Below are positions 46,022 through 56,793 of a DNA stretch of 64,000 bases, one piece after another. The first letter of the stretch is position 1. Each line of letters opens with the position of its first letter. This DNA is from Prevotella herbatica (GTDB lineage: Bacteria > Bacteroidota > Bacteroidia > Bacteroidales > Bacteroidaceae). Under the pieces are notes generated by a model. The model did no database searches and was not told where the DNA came from. It worked only from the letters and a program-made list of their open reading frames with translations. The position numbers and the translations under genes are program-made. The stretch is from positions 124,001 through 188,000 of the forward strand of contig NZ_AP024484.1 in NCBI RefSeq assembly GCF_017347605.1, read 5' to 3'.

Positions 46022-47956
46022 CTATTTCTGTAATTCACTTAAAGCATCGGATAAAATGAACCATTCTTCATTTTCCTTATCTAAAGAATCCTTTATTGAC
46101 TTGTATTCTGTTACAAGTTTCATATTCGTAGAATTCTTAGGATTCATCAATAAAGTATCAAGTTCTTTTATTCTAGTCTCCATCGTTGCAATTTTTGTCT
46201 CGCAGTCTTTGACTTTCTTTTCTGCCTTCTTCAGCTTTTTCTGCTGCTCTTTATGTTCTGCATAAGACATTTTACTAGCAGGAGATTCAACTGTTTTGCT
46301 AGAAGCATCAAATTGAACGGTGGCATTAGTTATTGCCTCATGTATTGTTTCTGCATTATGTGCATGAAGGTAATCATAGATACCACCAAGATGCTCGATG
46401 ACTTTACCACCACCAAACTCATAAACTTTATCAACAAGTCCATCAAGAAATTCACGGTCATGACTTACGATAATAGCAGTTCCGTCAAACGCTTTTATAG
46501 CTTCTTTCAAGACATCTTTTGATGGCAAATCCAAATGGTTTGTAGGTTCATCAAGAATAAGAAGATTTACAGGTTCCAATAATAGTTTTATCATAGCCAA
46601 GCGACTACGCTCACCACCACTTAAGACCTTTACCTTTTTATCTGAAATTTCACCACCAAACATGAATGCACCTAACAAATCATTGATTCTAAGACGCATA
46701 TCACCTGTAGCAACTTCATCTATCGTATCATATATGCTAAGGCTCTCATCAAGTAACTGTGCCTGATTCTGAGCGAAATATCCAATTTGTATGTTATGTC
46801 CAACTTTCAGTTTTCCTGTATATGAAATTTGATTCATGATACATTTTACGAGAGTTGATTTGCCTTCACCGTTCTTACCTACAAATGCAATTTTTTCACC
46901 ACGTTTTATTGTAAGATTCACATCTGAGAAAATAGTATGATCTCCATAATCCTTCCTCAAATCCTCACATATAACAGGATAATCACCACTTCTGAGGCAT
47001 GGAGGGAACTTTAGATGCATTCTACTATTGTCGACATCATCAACTTCAATAGGCACAATTTTTTCGAGTTGTCTTATTCTCTGTTGTACCTGCACAGCTT
47101 TGGATGCCTGGTATCTGAATCTATCTACAAAAGATTTAATATCAGCCATTTCTCTTTGCTGATTTTCATAAGCACGCAACTGCTGTTCACGACGTTCTGC
47201 ACGTAACACAAGATACTGATTGTACTTAACTCTATAATCCTCAACGTGTCTACATGTTAATTCCAACGTGCGATTGGTAACGTTATTTATAAAAGCTCTA
47301 TCATGACTGACCAAGAGAACAGCACTTGAACTTTGCGTAAGAAATTGTTCTAACCATTGAATACTCTCAATATCCAAATGGTTAGTAGGTTCATCCAAAA
47401 GAAGAACATCTGGTTTCTGAAGTAATATCTTAGCTAATTCTATACGCATACGCCAACCTCCAGAGAATTCTTTTGTTGGGCGTTCAAAATCCTCGCGAGA
47501 AAAACCAAGTCCGAGAAGAGTCTTTTCTATCTCTGCCTCGTAACTTTCACCACCAAGCATCGTATAACGTTCATGTTCCTGACTGAATTTATCAACCAAA
47601 TCTGCATAAGAATCGCTTTCATAGTCTGTGCGATCAGTCATTTCTTGCTGCATTTTTTCAAGACGCAGCTTCAGTTTGGTATTATTTGCAAAAGCCTTTC
47701 TTGTCTCCTCTTTAACAGTTGTATCATCCTGAAGTTTCATTACCTGTGGGAGATATCCTATAGTAGAATCATTGGGGATAGCTATATTACCAGCTGTAGG
47801 TTTCTGTAAACCACATAATATCTTAAGCATGGTTGACTTTCCCGCACCATTTTTACCTACTAGTGCTATGCGATCACGATCATTCACAACAAAACTAACA
47901 TCCGTGAACAATGGCTTCACGCCAAACTCAACCTTTAAACCTTCTACTGAAATCAT
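46022..47956 (-). CDS. ABC-F family ATPase (Uup/EttA-like)
   Basis: 644 residues with two ABC domains and no membrane segments. First: GKNGAGKSTMLKI near residue 35, signature FSGGWRMRIELAKILLQKPD, LLLDEPTNHLD. Second: GKNGEGKSTLVK near 367, LSGGERSRLAMIKLL, LILDEPTNHLD. A charged linker sits between them and a coiled-coil C-terminal region (about 555-644, rich in Lys and Glu) resembles Uup. ABC-F proteins act on ribosomes; the exact subgroup is unclear. Promoter at 47985-48015. Confidence 0.94.
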   Translation of the reverse strand: MISVEGLKVEFGVKPLFTDVSFVVNDRDRIALVGKNGAGKSTMLKILCGLQKPTAGNIAIPNDSTIGYLPQVMKLQDDTTVKEETRKAFANNTKLKLRLEKMQQEMTDRTDYESDSYADLVDKFSQEHERYTMLGGESYEAEIEKTLLGLGFSREDFERPTKEFSGGWRMRIELAKILLQKPDVLLLDEPTNHLDIESIQWLEQFLTQSSSAVLLVSHDRAFINNVTNRTLELTCRHVEDYRVKYNQYLVLRAERREQQLRAYENQQREMADIKSFVDRFRYQASKAVQVQQRIRQLEKIVPIEVDDVDNSRMHLKFPPCLRSGDYPVICEDLRKDYGDHTIFSDVNLTIKRGEKIAFVGKNGEGKSTLVKCIMNQISYTGKLKVGHNIQIGYFAQNQAQLLDESLSIYDTIDEVATGDMRLRINDLLGAFMFGGEISDKKVKVLSGGERSRLAMIKLLLEPVNLLILDEPTNHLDLPSKDVLKEAIKAFDGTAIIVSHDREFLDGLVDKVYEFGGGKVIEHLGGIYDYLHAHNAETIHEAITNATVQFDASSKTVESPASKMSYAEHKEQQKKLKKAEKKVKDCETKIATMETRIKELDTLLMNPKNSTNMKLVTEYKSIKDSLDKENEEWFILSDALSELQK

Positions 47957-47984
47957 TTCAATTTTACTATTTTATTATTGTTTA

Positions 47985-48015
47985 CAAAGGTAGACATTAT
48001 CAATAATATTACAAA
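47985..48015 (-). promoter_or_regulatory. Promoter of the ABC-F gene
   Basis: Minus strand: TTTG (48012-48015), 19 bases, TACCTTTG (47985-47992). Divergent from the tex -7 box (TATCTTTG, 48044-48051). Confidence 0.75.
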
Positions 48016-48078
48016 ATTAATTCTATAAATTTAATAAAAGTATTATCTTTGCATACCAAGTATAAACTAAAAAGTAAT

Positions 48079-50193
48079 ATGACTAACGTAAATGATATAA
48101 TATCAAAGAATTTGAATATCCCTATTACAGGAGTTTCAAATACTATAATGTTACTTGATGACGGATGTACAATCCCTTTCATTTCAAGGTATAGAAAAGA
48201 GCGTACAGGATCTTTGGATGAAGTACAAATTACAGATATAAGTGTAATGTATGATAAACTGAAAGAGCTTATCAAAAGAAAAGAAACTGTAGTCAAAACT
48301 ATCGAAGAGCAAGGTAAGCTGACATCAGAACTATCAAAAAAGATAGATGAATGTTGGAATGCTAATGAGCTGGAAGACATATACTTACCATATAAGCCAA
48401 AAAGAAGAACTAGAGCACAAATTGCAAGAGAAAATGGCCTTGAACCACTTTCGGTTATAATAATGATGCATCGTGAGCAAAGCCCACAAAAAGTGGCAGA
48501 AAGATTTGTAAAGAACAATATAAAAAGTGTAGAAGAAGCACTAGAAGGAGCTAAAGATATTATTGCAGAAACTATAAGCGAAGATGAACAAGCGAGACAA
48601 TCTGTAAGAAAGTTTTTTAAACGAGATGCTATGATTGTCTCTAAAGTTGTAAAGAACAAGAGCACAGACGAACAAGCACAAAAATTTTCTGACTACTTCG
48701 ATTTTCAAGAACCATTAAAGCGTTGCAGCAGTCATAGATTACTAGCTATGAGAAGAGGTGAAAACGAAGGAATCCTGCGCATTAGCATTGACACCGACGA
48801 AGATGAGTGTATAGATAATATAAAGAGACACTACATTCATGGATATGGCAAATGTCAACAACTTGTTGACGAAGCTATCAACGACTCTTTTAAAAGATTG
48901 ATAAAGCCCTCTATTGAAACAGAGTTTGCAAATTTAAGTAAGGAATTAGCCGACGATGAGGCCATAAAAGTATTCGCTGAGAATCTGAGACAATTACTCT
49001 TGGCTGCGCCTTTAGGTCAAAAACGAGTTATGGGAGTTGACCCTGGCATAAGAACAGGATGTAAGGTTGTATGTCTTGACGCTCAAGGAGAACTAATTTT
49101 TCATGACGTAGTATTTGCGGTTGGTGACAAAGCAAGTAGCAACGCTTTAAGCAAATTCAACAAGATAGTAAAAGACTATAACATCGAAGCTATAGCTGTG
49201 GGTAACGGAACAGCAAGCCGAGAGACCTCAGACATACTTAGAAAAATTGAAAATATACCAACTTATGTTGTTAGTGAAGATGGTGCTTCTATATATTCGG
49301 CATCAAAAATTGCCAGAGATGAATTTTCAGAATATGACCTAACTGTACGTGGAGCAGTTTCTATCGGAAGAAGACTTATGGATCCATTGGCTGAACTTGT
49401 GAAACTAGACCCCAAAAGCATAGGAGTCGGACAATATCAGCATGACGTAAATCAAACAAAACTAAAGAAAACCCTTGATACTGTTATAGAAAGTTGCGTA
49501 AATACAGTTGGCGTAAATCTTAATACAGCAAGTAAACATCTACTCACATACGTGAGTGGACTCGGTCCTACTATTGCTAAAAATATTGTTGACTACAGAA
49601 AAGAGAATGGAGCTTTTGAAAGTAGAAATCAACTTAAGAAAGTTGCTAGACTTGGAACAAATGCCTTTGAACAATGCGCAGGATTTCTTCGCATACCAGA
49701 TGCAAAGAATCCCCTAGACAATAGTGCTGTTCATCCTGAGAGTTACAAAGTTGTTGAGAAAATGGCAAAAGATAACAACTGCAAGGTAAAAGAACTTATA
49801 AACAACAAGGAGATTTTAAAAAGCATAAAGCTATCAAACTATATCACAGACAACATTGGACTTCCTACTCTACAGGATATAATGAAAGAATTGGAAAAAC
49901 CAGGGTTGGATCCAAGAGACCAAATTGAGACTTTCGAATTTGCGAAAGATGTAAAATCAGTTGAAGATTTAATAATTGGCATGGAACTTCCTGGGATAGT
50001 AACCAATATTACAAATTTCGGTGCTTTTGTTGATGTAGGGGTTCATCAAGACGGATTGGTACATATCTCCCAATTGGCAGACAGATATATAAAAGATCCA
50101 AATGAAATCGTAAAACTCCATCAACAAGTAAAGGTCAAGGTTATTGAAATTGACAGAAAAAGAAACAGAATAAGTCTTAGCATGAAACTATAA
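48079..50193 (+). CDS. tex: Tex-family RNA-binding transcription accessory protein
   Basis: 704 residues from the ATG at 48079. A TTG at 48049 lies in the -7 box and is rejected. The N-terminal helical region begins NDIISKNLNIPITGVSN. A YqgF-like RNase H fold is near residues 320-450 (MGVDPGIRTGCKVVCLDAQG), then helix-hairpin-helix repeats (SGLGPTIAKNIVDYR), and an S1 domain at the end (LPGIVTNITNFGAFVDVG to RISLSMKL). Tex proteins bind RNA and affect transcription or ribosome function; the exact role is unsettled. Confidence 0.95.
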   Translation: MTNVNDIISKNLNIPITGVSNTIMLLDDGCTIPFISRYRKERTGSLDEVQITDISVMYDKLKELIKRKETVVKTIEEQGKLTSELSKKIDECWNANELEDIYLPYKPKRRTRAQIARENGLEPLSVIIMMHREQSPQKVAERFVKNNIKSVEEALEGAKDIIAETISEDEQARQSVRKFFKRDAMIVSKVVKNKSTDEQAQKFSDYFDFQEPLKRCSSHRLLAMRRGENEGILRISIDTDEDECIDNIKRHYIHGYGKCQQLVDEAINDSFKRLIKPSIETEFANLSKELADDEAIKVFAENLRQLLLAAPLGQKRVMGVDPGIRTGCKVVCLDAQGELIFHDVVFAVGDKASSNALSKFNKIVKDYNIEAIAVGNGTASRETSDILRKIENIPTYVVSEDGASIYSASKIARDEFSEYDLTVRGAVSIGRRLMDPLAELVKLDPKSIGVGQYQHDVNQTKLKKTLDTVIESCVNTVGVNLNTASKHLLTYVSGLGPTIAKNIVDYRKENGAFESRNQLKKVARLGTNAFEQCAGFLRIPDAKNPLDNSAVHPESYKVVEKMAKDNNCKVKELINNKEILKSIKLSNYITDNIGLPTLQDIMKELEKPGLDPRDQIETFEFAKDVKSVEDLIIGMELPGIVTNITNFGAFVDVGVHQDGLVHISQLADRYIKDPNEIVKLHQQVKVKVIEIDRKRNRISLSMKL

Positions 50194-50198
50194 AGAAC

Positions 50199-50235
50199 AA
50201 AAAAGTCGCATTAGAACAAACTAATGCGACTTTTA
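50199..50235. terminator. Bidirectional terminator between tex and rplT
   Basis: Perfect 14-bp stem aaaagtcgcattag / ctaatgcgactttt, six-base loop, A- and T-runs outside. Confidence 0.9.
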
Positions 50236-50252
50236 ATATGTAATAAGATAAT

Positions 50253-50597
50253 TTACTTAACCTTATCAACAATAGCCTTGAAAGCCTCTGGATTGTTAAC
50301 AGCTAGGTCAGCAAGGACCTTACGGTTAATTTCAATACCAGCCTTATGAAGAGCACCCATAAGTGTAGAGTAGCTCATGTTCTCAAGACGAGCGGCAGCG
50401 TTGATACGCTGAATCCACAATGCGCGGAAATTGCGCTTCTTGTTTCTACGATCGCGGTAAGCGTAAGTAAGACCCTTTTCCCAGGTATTTTTAGCTACCG
50501 TCCAAACATTCTTTCTAGCTCCATAATAACCTTTAGTGAGCTTAAGAATTCTATTTCTCTTTGCTTTTGAAGCAACGTGATTTACTGATCTTGGCAT
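50253..50597 (-). CDS. rplT: 50S ribosomal protein L20
   Basis: 114 residues, very basic. It matches L20 throughout: [56 protein letters not shown]. It binds 23S rRNA early in assembly and in other bacteria represses its own operon. It follows rpmI by 37 bases in infC-rpmI-rplT, the conserved order. Confidence 0.98.
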   Translation of the reverse strand: MPRSVNHVASKAKRNRILKLTKGYYGARKNVWTVAKNTWEKGLTYAYRDRRNKKRNFRALWIQRINAAARLENMSYSTLMGALHKAGIEINRKVLADLAVNNPEAFKAIVDKVK

Positions 50598-50634
50598 AGT
50601 TTTCTTTCTTCTTTAAATGTTCTACTAAGTTAAA

Positions 50635-50832
50635 TTAACGGAGGCAGAGCAAGTCACGAACCTGCTTCATGTTAGTTTGGTCAACCATTGTCTGGTGAAC
50701 AAGATTTCTCTTCTGCTTCTTTGTTTTCTTAGTCAGAATGTGACTGTGGTAAGCATGATGTCTTTTAATCTTACCAGTACCGGTGAAAGTAAATCTTTTC
50801 TTCGCACCGGAATTTGTCTTAACTTTTGGCAT
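50635..50832 (-). CDS. rpmI: 50S ribosomal protein L35
   Basis: 65 residues, basic. [31 protein letters not shown] is the L35 pattern. A 141-base spacer separates it from infC; that spacer contains a small hairpin near 50870-50895 and a coding-like tail from infC. L20-type feedback in this leader is possible but not shown. Confidence 0.96.
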   Translation of the reverse strand: MPKVKTNSGAKKRFTFTGTGKIKRHHAYHSHILTKKTKKQKRNLVHQTMVDQTNMKQVRDLLCLR

Positions 50833-50904
50833 TTTTTTTATTTTTTTAAATTGTTATCTATGAGTGGCAACGCATATACCCGGCGTTACGCACTTATTTT
50901 GTCC

Positions 50905-50973
50905 TTAATCTTCTGAGCTTTTGTCGTCTTTCAGCTTACTAAAAACATCCACGCCGACCTTCACTTCTGTGAA
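50905..50973 (-). other. In-frame coding-like tail after the infC stop
   Basis: The 22 codons after the infC TAA stay open in the same frame and end in TAA. They encode FTEVKVGVDVFSKLKD and then DKSSED. The composition looks like protein rather than spacer. Either an internal stop truncates the annotated IF3, or it is a chance run. Confidence 0.35.
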
Positions 50974-51606
50974 TTAATCGTTGCTTTCGTTATTATCTTC
51001 TACAAGATTATCAACTCTTTCAGCTGAATCAGACCCACTCTCACGCTTCTCCCTGTCCAACTTCTGTTGGCTCTTCTTTACAACACCAATTTTCTTTGGA
51101 GCAATATATAGGAACATTTTCTTACCTTCAAGTTTAGGCATCTGTTCTACCTTACCGTATCCCTCAAGATCATTAGCAAAGCGGAGTAACAAAACTTCAC
51201 CTTGTTCCTTGAAAAGAATAGAACGACCACGGAAAAACACATAAGCACGAACCTTATTTCCTTCATTTAGGAATTCCTGTGCATGCTTCAGCTTAAATTG
51301 ATAGTCATGCTCATCGGTTTGAGGCCCGAAACGAATTTCTTTCACCTCTACCTTTATCTGCTTCTGTTTCATCTCTTTCTGATGTTTCTTCTGCTGATAC
51401 AGGAATTTTGAATAGTCTATGAGACGACAAACAGGAGGCTGCGCATTAGGAGATATCTCAACAAGGTCTACTCCCTGCTGGCGCGCCATATCTAAAGCTT
51501 TTCGTGTAGGAATCACTTCTGACCCGTCCTCTCCTACAATTCGGACTTCACGTACACGTATCTGTTCATTCGCACGGTACTGATTTTTCAATTTGTCATT
51601 CTTCAT
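50974..51606 (-). CDS. infC: Translation initiation factor IF-3
   Basis: 210 residues, longer than E. coli IF3 (180) by a charged C-terminal tail ([26 protein letters not shown]). The N domain has [20 protein letters not shown] and the C domain [19 protein letters not shown]. It binds the 30S subunit and checks initiator tRNA and start codon. The start is an ordinary ATG, unlike the rare AUU of enterobacteria, so that autoregulation is not expected. Promoter at 51644-51674. Confidence 0.97.
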   Translation of the reverse strand: MKNDKLKNQYRANEQIRVREVRIVGEDGSEVIPTRKALDMARQQGVDLVEISPNAQPPVCRLIDYSKFLYQQKKHQKEMKQKQIKVEVKEIRFGPQTDEHDYQFKLKHAQEFLNEGNKVRAYVFFRGRSILFKEQGEVLLLRFANDLEGYGKVEQMPKLEGKKMFLYIAPKKIGVVKKSQQKLDREKRESGSDSAERVDNLVEDNNESND

Positions 51607-51643
51607 TAAACTATTTTATGTTCGTTTATACACTAAACGGATG

Positions 51644-51674
51644 CAAAATTACTAAAAAGTCGGGAAATACCAAA
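51644..51674 (-). promoter_or_regulatory. Promoter of infC-rpmI-rplT
   Basis: Minus strand: TTTG (51671-51674), 19 bases, TAATTTTG (51644-51651). The -33 box lies in the loop of the thrS terminator. Confidence 0.75.
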
Positions 51675-51690
51675 ATAAATCCCGATTTTT
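51654..51690 (-). terminator. Terminator of thrS
   Basis: Minus strand stem TCGGGA / TCCCGA with a 14-base loop, then a T-run at 51654-51658. Short stem, so termination may be partial. Confidence 0.6.
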
Positions 51691-51719
51691 TTATTTTATT
51701 ATTCTTATATTATATATAA

Positions 51720-53672
51720 TTACTCATTAACGGCAGAAAGCATTTCCTTTACTTCTGCATTGATACGCTGTGCAAACTCTTCCATCTTCATGGTTGCCTG
51801 TTCGCCACCACCCTGCTTACGCATGCTGACAAGGCCTTCTGCACTTTCGTTCTCTCCTACGATAACCATATAAGGTACACGCTTCAACTCATTGTCACGA
51901 ATTTTGCGTCCTATCTTCTCATTACGGTCATCAATAGTTGCTCTAACACCAACAGAATCAAAATATTGACCAACTTTCTTTGCGTAGTCATTATACTTTT
52001 CCGAAATAGGTAAAATAGCAACCTGATCAGGTGTAAGCCACAATGGAAAATGTCCTGCTGTATGCTCGATAAGAACAGCTGTGAAACGCTCAAGACTACC
52101 AAATGGAGCGCGATGAATCATTACAGGAGTTTTCTTTGTATTATCCTCTGCTGTATATTCCAATTTGAAACGTGCAGGAAGATTATAATCTACCTGAATA
52201 GTACCCAACTGCCATTTACGTCCGATAGCATCTCTTACCATGAAATCAAGTTTAGGACCATAGAAAGCGGCTTCGCCTATCTCACAATGAGCATTAAGCC
52301 CCTTTTCTTTGCAAGCTTCTTTAATAGCATTCTCACTCTCTTCCCAAACTTCATCAGAACCGATATATTTTTCTTTGTCGCTAGGATCACGAAGTGAGAT
52401 CTGTGCTTCATAATTATCAAAATGGAAAGTTTTGAAAACTTTAAGAATAATATCAATTACATTCTCAAATTCAGCCTTTACTTGATCTGTGCGAACAAAG
52501 ATATGTGCATCATCCTGTGTGAATGTACGTACACGAGTCAATCCATGTAATTCACCACTCTTCTCATAACGGAATACAGTTCCGAATTCAGCAATACGAA
52601 GAGGTAAATCTTTATATGAACGAGGTTTACGCGCATATACCTCACAGTGATGAGGACAGTTCATTGGCTTCAACATATATTCCTCATCCTCTTCAGGAGT
52701 ATGAATAGGTTGGAAAGCATCCTTACCATAATGAGCATAGTGACCAGATGTCACATAAAGGCTCTTACTACCAATACCCGGAGTTATAACTTCCTGATAA
52801 TTATATGGGCGAAGAAGTCCACGGAGCATTTCCTGCAAACGAAGACGAAGCTGTGTTCCCTTCGGCAACCATATTGGCAAGCCCTTACCTACACGTTCTG
52901 AGAACATGAATAGTTCCATCTCCTTACCAATCTTACGATGATCTCGTTTCTTAGCTTCTTCAAGCATCACAAGATACTCATCAAGCAACTTTTTCTTTGG
53001 GAAAGAGATACCATATATACGAGTCATCTGCTCGCGCTTAGCGTCACCACGCCAGAAAGCGCCAGCAACACTTGTGATCTTTACAGCCTTGATTAACCCT
53101 GTTGAAACAAGGTGTGGACCACGGCAAAGATCCGTGAAATTTCCTTGAGTGTATGTAGATATTGTTCCATCCTCAAGATCCTGTTCGATATGCTCGCACT
53201 TGTATTCCTGTCCGTCTGCCTTAAATTCATTAAGAGCATCAGCTTTGGTTACATCCTTGCGAACAACAGCCTCGTCCTTCTTGGCAAGTTCCAACATCTT
53301 TGCCTCTATTTTAGCAAAGTCGTTTTCTGAGATAACTTGTCCTTCTGCAGGCATTACATCATAGAAGAATCCATTTTCTATAGCTGGACCGAAGCCAAAC
53401 TGTATACCAGGATACAATTCTTTTAGAGCTTCAGCAAGAAGATGTGCAGAGGTGTGCCAGAAAGTATGCTTTCCTTCTTCATCTTCAAACTTATAAAGTG
53501 CAATTGAAGAATCCTCATTAATAGGGCGATTCAATTCCACAATTTCACCGTTAACCCCGCAAGATACAACGTTGCGAGCGAGAGCAGGTGATATACTCTC
53601 AGCGATTTGAAAACCAGTTACGCCCTGTTCATACTCACGAACAGATCCGTCTGGGAATGTGATTTTAACCAT
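51720..53672 (-). CDS. thrS: Threonyl-tRNA synthetase
   Basis: 650 residues, full-length bacterial enzyme. N-terminal TGS domain (1-60, [17 protein letters not shown]), editing domain with [17 protein letters not shown] near residue 73, and class II core with zinc ligands at [10 protein letters not shown] near 338 and [13 protein letters not shown] near 380. The anticodon-binding domain is C-terminal ([13 protein letters not shown]). Promoter at 53706-53736. It lies upstream of infC but each has its own promoter. Confidence 0.98.
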   Translation of the reverse strand: MVKITFPDGSVREYEQGVTGFQIAESISPALARNVVSCGVNGEIVELNRPINEDSSIALYKFEDEEGKHTFWHTSAHLLAEALKELYPGIQFGFGPAIENGFFYDVMPAEGQVISENDFAKIEAKMLELAKKDEAVVRKDVTKADALNEFKADGQEYKCEHIEQDLEDGTISTYTQGNFTDLCRGPHLVSTGLIKAVKITSVAGAFWRGDAKREQMTRIYGISFPKKKLLDEYLVMLEEAKKRDHRKIGKEMELFMFSERVGKGLPIWLPKGTQLRLRLQEMLRGLLRPYNYQEVITPGIGSKSLYVTSGHYAHYGKDAFQPIHTPEEDEEYMLKPMNCPHHCEVYARKPRSYKDLPLRIAEFGTVFRYEKSGELHGLTRVRTFTQDDAHIFVRTDQVKAEFENVIDIILKVFKTFHFDNYEAQISLRDPSDKEKYIGSDEVWEESENAIKEACKEKGLNAHCEIGEAAFYGPKLDFMVRDAIGRKWQLGTIQVDYNLPARFKLEYTAEDNTKKTPVMIHRAPFGSLERFTAVLIEHTAGHFPLWLTPDQVAILPISEKYNDYAKKVGQYFDSVGVRATIDDRNEKIGRKIRDNELKRVPYMVIVGENESAEGLVSMRKQGGGEQATMKMEEFAQRINAEVKEMLSAVNE

Positions 53673-53705
53673 ATTACAAATTAGTTTTATAAATCAAAGT
53701 TGACG

Positions 53706-53736
53706 CAAAGGTAATTTAAATCAATGAAATAACAAA
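53706..53736 (-). promoter_or_regulatory. Promoter of thrS
   Basis: Minus strand: TTTG (53733-53736), 19 bases, TACCTTTG (53706-53713). Leader about 27 nt. Confidence 0.75.
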
Positions 53737-53757
53737 ATTATAAACGACATAATTTGG

Positions 53758-55734
53758 CTATTTCTCAACAGAATACTTTTTCATCAAGGCATAGGCATCA
53801 TAAATACCCAACTCGCCCGCTTTACTCAAATCTTTCAATCCTCCACGCACATCACTTACAAAAATTTTGGCAATACCACGATTATAATATGCTTCTGCCA
53901 ATCTTGAATTTAGTTCAATTGACATATCATAATTAATTATTGCGTTTTTATAATCTTTTGTTGACGAATAAACATTTGCTAGATCATAATATAAATATGC
54001 ATTATCTTTATCTATGCCTATAGCCTTTTTAAAATCGTTTATTGACTTTGCCAATGTCATATTTGTTCCTGAATTATTCTGAGAATCATAATTTCTCACA
54101 AGAGACAAGCACACGGCACGCTGCCAATAAGCAAGTTCTGACACACTATCTATACTTAAATAATCATTCAAGTCGTTTATTGCCTCTTCATAATTATATA
54201 TTGTTGAATATGCAACAGCTCTCTGCAGTAAAATTTGCGAAGCCGCTTTCATATCATTAGTCATCTTGACCTTGTCGGTTAACTCTTGAATTGTTGTGAA
54301 ATAATCTTTTGTATCCGTTTCTGAAATGGCATCTGGACGACACGTGATATATACCGTGTGGACAGGATTGACTTTTGAATTAAAAGCTTCAACATCCTTA
54401 TCTATCAACTGATAATCGTTTATCCCATTAGTATATTTTTGATATGACAAAATAAACATTGGCATAAACTTAGTTGTCACTTCTCTGTTTTGAACATAAC
54501 CACGATACTCATTCTTATATTCAGGAGTAGTAACTTCGGAATCCTGCACAACCCATTGATCATATTTTTCAACATCTATATCACTGAGTTTTCTTACTTG
54601 ACGCAACTTTGCTCTACTCCATCTCTGCTGCACTCCAATATGCTTATTCATTTGCGCCTTAAATACTCTAAACTCATCAAGTTCTGCCTTTGCAGTCATA
54701 CCAAGTCTGCGATAACATTTGGCACGGCTTAACAAGCCCGACCAGAAATTAGGAAACTTATTTATAACTCTCGTGTAATCAGCGATTGCAGATCGATAAC
54801 TACCTGTTTTATCAAGCAAAATCGCTCTGTTATATAAAGCCAACAAATTATTAGGTTCTAATCTCAATACAAAACTAAAATCTTGTATTGCACGATTATC
54901 ATCCCCCAAGGTCTGCCTTAACAAGCCTCTGTTATAATGAGATATAAAATTATTTGGATCCATGTCTATAGCCTTGTCGTAATCCTCCATCGCATAACGA
55001 AGCCTATTAAGGTTTACACGAGCCATAGCCCTATATGTGTAGTTATTAACTACTTTTGGAGAATAATGAATAGCCTTTGAAAAAGCTTCATCAGCCTTTC
55101 TCCAATTCTTTCGCTGAAGATTAAGCCTACCCAATATTGACCAAGAATTGCCATCATAAGGGTTAACTCTCAACGTTCGTTCAAGCCATCTCGAAGCAGA
55201 CGCTGTGTCATTGGCATTAATATAAGTCTCGGTCATCAAACCATAAGAATTTGACAAATCAGGCCATCTTTTTATAATATATTCAAGATCTAGCCTAGTC
55301 TGCTTTACATCTTTGCTCTGAAATCTAGCCCAAGCCCTATTAAACCAATATCCTTTTTCATCAGGATTTAAACTCAATGCCTTTGTATAATCATTGATAG
55401 CATCTGAATATCGTCTAAGATTTAATCTGTTGCCAGCCCTTTCTGCAAACAGTTCATGCACGTAAGGATTCAATCTCACAGCCTCATTAAAATCTTCCTC
55501 TGCACCTACATAATCACCAAGGCTTTTCTTAGCTATACCTCTATAAAACCACGGCTTATAGAGGTACGGCTTATTTGAAATAACATTATTACAATGTTGT
55601 ATAGCTACTACATAATCATTGTTTTCAAGAGCTAACTCTCCGGACTGAAGCAGCCGGTCTGTATTATACTGAGCAAAAGAATTGCTCCCTGCAAATACAA
55701 ATATAACAACAAATATAAGCAGCCTCTTAAACAT
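53758..55734 (-). CDS. Secreted TPR-repeat protein
   Basis: 658 residues. Signal peptide about 1-21 (ends GSNSFAQ). At least ten tetratricopeptide repeats follow, in an N-terminal block of about 25-370 (NDYVVAIQHCNNVISNKPYL; DYVGAEEDFNEAVRLNPY; RNWRKADEAFSKAIHYSPK) and a C-terminal block of about 500-650. A non-TPR linker (about 375-480) lies between. It is a likely periplasmic scaffold; partner unknown. It starts 7 bases after def, so the two are cotranscribed. Confidence 0.88.
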   Translation of the reverse strand: MFKRLLIFVVIFVFAGSNSFAQYNTDRLLQSGELALENNDYVVAIQHCNNVISNKPYLYKPWFYRGIAKKSLGDYVGAEEDFNEAVRLNPYVHELFAERAGNRLNLRRYSDAINDYTKALSLNPDEKGYWFNRAWARFQSKDVKQTRLDLEYIIKRWPDLSNSYGLMTETYINANDTASASRWLERTLRVNPYDGNSWSILGRLNLQRKNWRKADEAFSKAIHYSPKVVNNYTYRAMARVNLNRLRYAMEDYDKAIDMDPNNFISHYNRGLLRQTLGDDNRAIQDFSFVLRLEPNNLLALYNRAILLDKTGSYRSAIADYTRVINKFPNFWSGLLSRAKCYRRLGMTAKAELDEFRVFKAQMNKHIGVQQRWSRAKLRQVRKLSDIDVEKYDQWVVQDSEVTTPEYKNEYRGYVQNREVTTKFMPMFILSYQKYTNGINDYQLIDKDVEAFNSKVNPVHTVYITCRPDAISETDTKDYFTTIQELTDKVKMTNDMKAASQILLQRAVAYSTIYNYEEAINDLNDYLSIDSVSELAYWQRAVCLSLVRNYDSQNNSGTNMTLAKSINDFKKAIGIDKDNAYLYYDLANVYSSTKDYKNAIINYDMSIELNSRLAEAYYNRGIAKIFVSDVRGGLKDLSKAGELGIYDAYALMKKYSVEK

Positions 55735-55741
55735 AACGTTT

Positions 55742-56305
55742 TTATTTATGTGCTATTTTAGTTCTATATCCACAGCGGACCTTCCCTTTAAGAAGAGCTT
55801 TCAATTTTCCAAAAATCAATTGCTTACGGAAAGGAGGCATTCTATCAATAAACATTTTTCCTTCAAGATGATCAAACTCATGCTGCATGACTCTAGCTAA
55901 ATATCCATCCACCCACTCATCATGATCATTAAACTGATCATCCTTATATACTACGTGTATACGAGTAGGACGAGTCACATTCTCATGAATACCAGGTAAT
56001 GACAAGCATCCCTCCTCCATTGTTTCCTTTGGAGCATTTTCATCATATTCTAAAATATGAGGATTAATATAAGCCTTCTTGAAATCCTTATATTCAGGAA
56101 AATCATCACCCAACACGTCCAAATCTATGACAACGACTCTTATGTCCTTGCCAATCTGTGGTGCTGCTAATCCAACACCGTCGCTTGCTGTAAGCGACTC
56201 AAACATATCACTTATAAGTTCTTTCAATTCCGGATAATCCGGTGTTATATCCTGAGCAACCTTTCTCAATACTGGTTGACCATATATATAAATAGGTAAA
56301 ATCAT
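55742..56305 (-). CDS. def: Peptide deformylase
   Basis: 187 residues. It removes the formyl group from nascent proteins using a metal. All three motifs are seen: [10 protein letters not shown] near residue 43, EEGCLSLPG near 97 with the metal Cys, and [10 protein letters not shown] near 143 with the two His ligands and catalytic Glu. Between ruvX (20-base gap) and the TPR gene. Confidence 0.97.
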   Translation of the reverse strand: MILPIYIYGQPVLRKVAQDITPDYPELKELISDMFESLTASDGVGLAAPQIGKDIRVVVIDLDVLGDDFPEYKDFKKAYINPHILEYDENAPKETMEEGCLSLPGIHENVTRPTRIHVVYKDDQFNDHDEWVDGYLARVMQHEFDHLEGKMFIDRMPPFRKQLIFGKLKALLKGKVRCGYRTKIAHK

Positions 56306-56325
56306 TCGCTTCGCGAAAATTTAAG

Positions 56326-56757
56326 TTATACATTTAATGAAGAGCGTCTATATTGCATGTAATCCTGCAAAATAATCGTTGCGGATATTTCATCCACTAG
56401 CCCTTTATTTTCTCGACGAGCCTTTTTCTTCACACCACAATCTAATATCACTTTATGTGCTAGAACAGATGTAAAACGCTCATCATAATACTCTATCGGA
56501 ATTTCAGGCATAGCTTTACGCCATCTATTCACAAACTGCTCAACTCTTGCAAGATTTTCACTTGGCTGTCCATTTGGTTGTGTCGGTTTTCCTATTACGA
56601 TACACTCAACAACTTCCTTTGAAATATAGTCTTTTAGAAAATCAAACAGTTGAGACGTAGAAACAGTGACTAGCCCATTCGCAATAATCTGCAATGGATC
56701 AGTCACTGCCAGTCCAGTACGCTTCTTACCGTAATCTATAGAAAGAATACGTGCCAT
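56326..56757 (-). CDS. ruvX: Putative pre-16S rRNA nuclease / Holliday-junction resolvase YqgF
   Basis: 143 residues, RNase H-like fold. LSIDYGKKRTGLAVTDPL holds the first catalytic Asp; IVIGKPTQPNGQPSE and YDERFTSVLA supply the others. Known members process pre-16S rRNA ends and were first called resolvases. It follows the SPOR gene by 36 bases and precedes def. Confidence 0.94.
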   Translation of the reverse strand: MARILSIDYGKKRTGLAVTDPLQIIANGLVTVSTSQLFDFLKDYISKEVVECIVIGKPTQPNGQPSENLARVEQFVNRWRKAMPEIPIEYYDERFTSVLAHKVILDCGVKKKARRENKGLVDEISATIILQDYMQYRRSSLNV

Positions 56758-56793
56758 AAATATTTATTAAAGCCCTTGTTAAAGAGCAAACAA

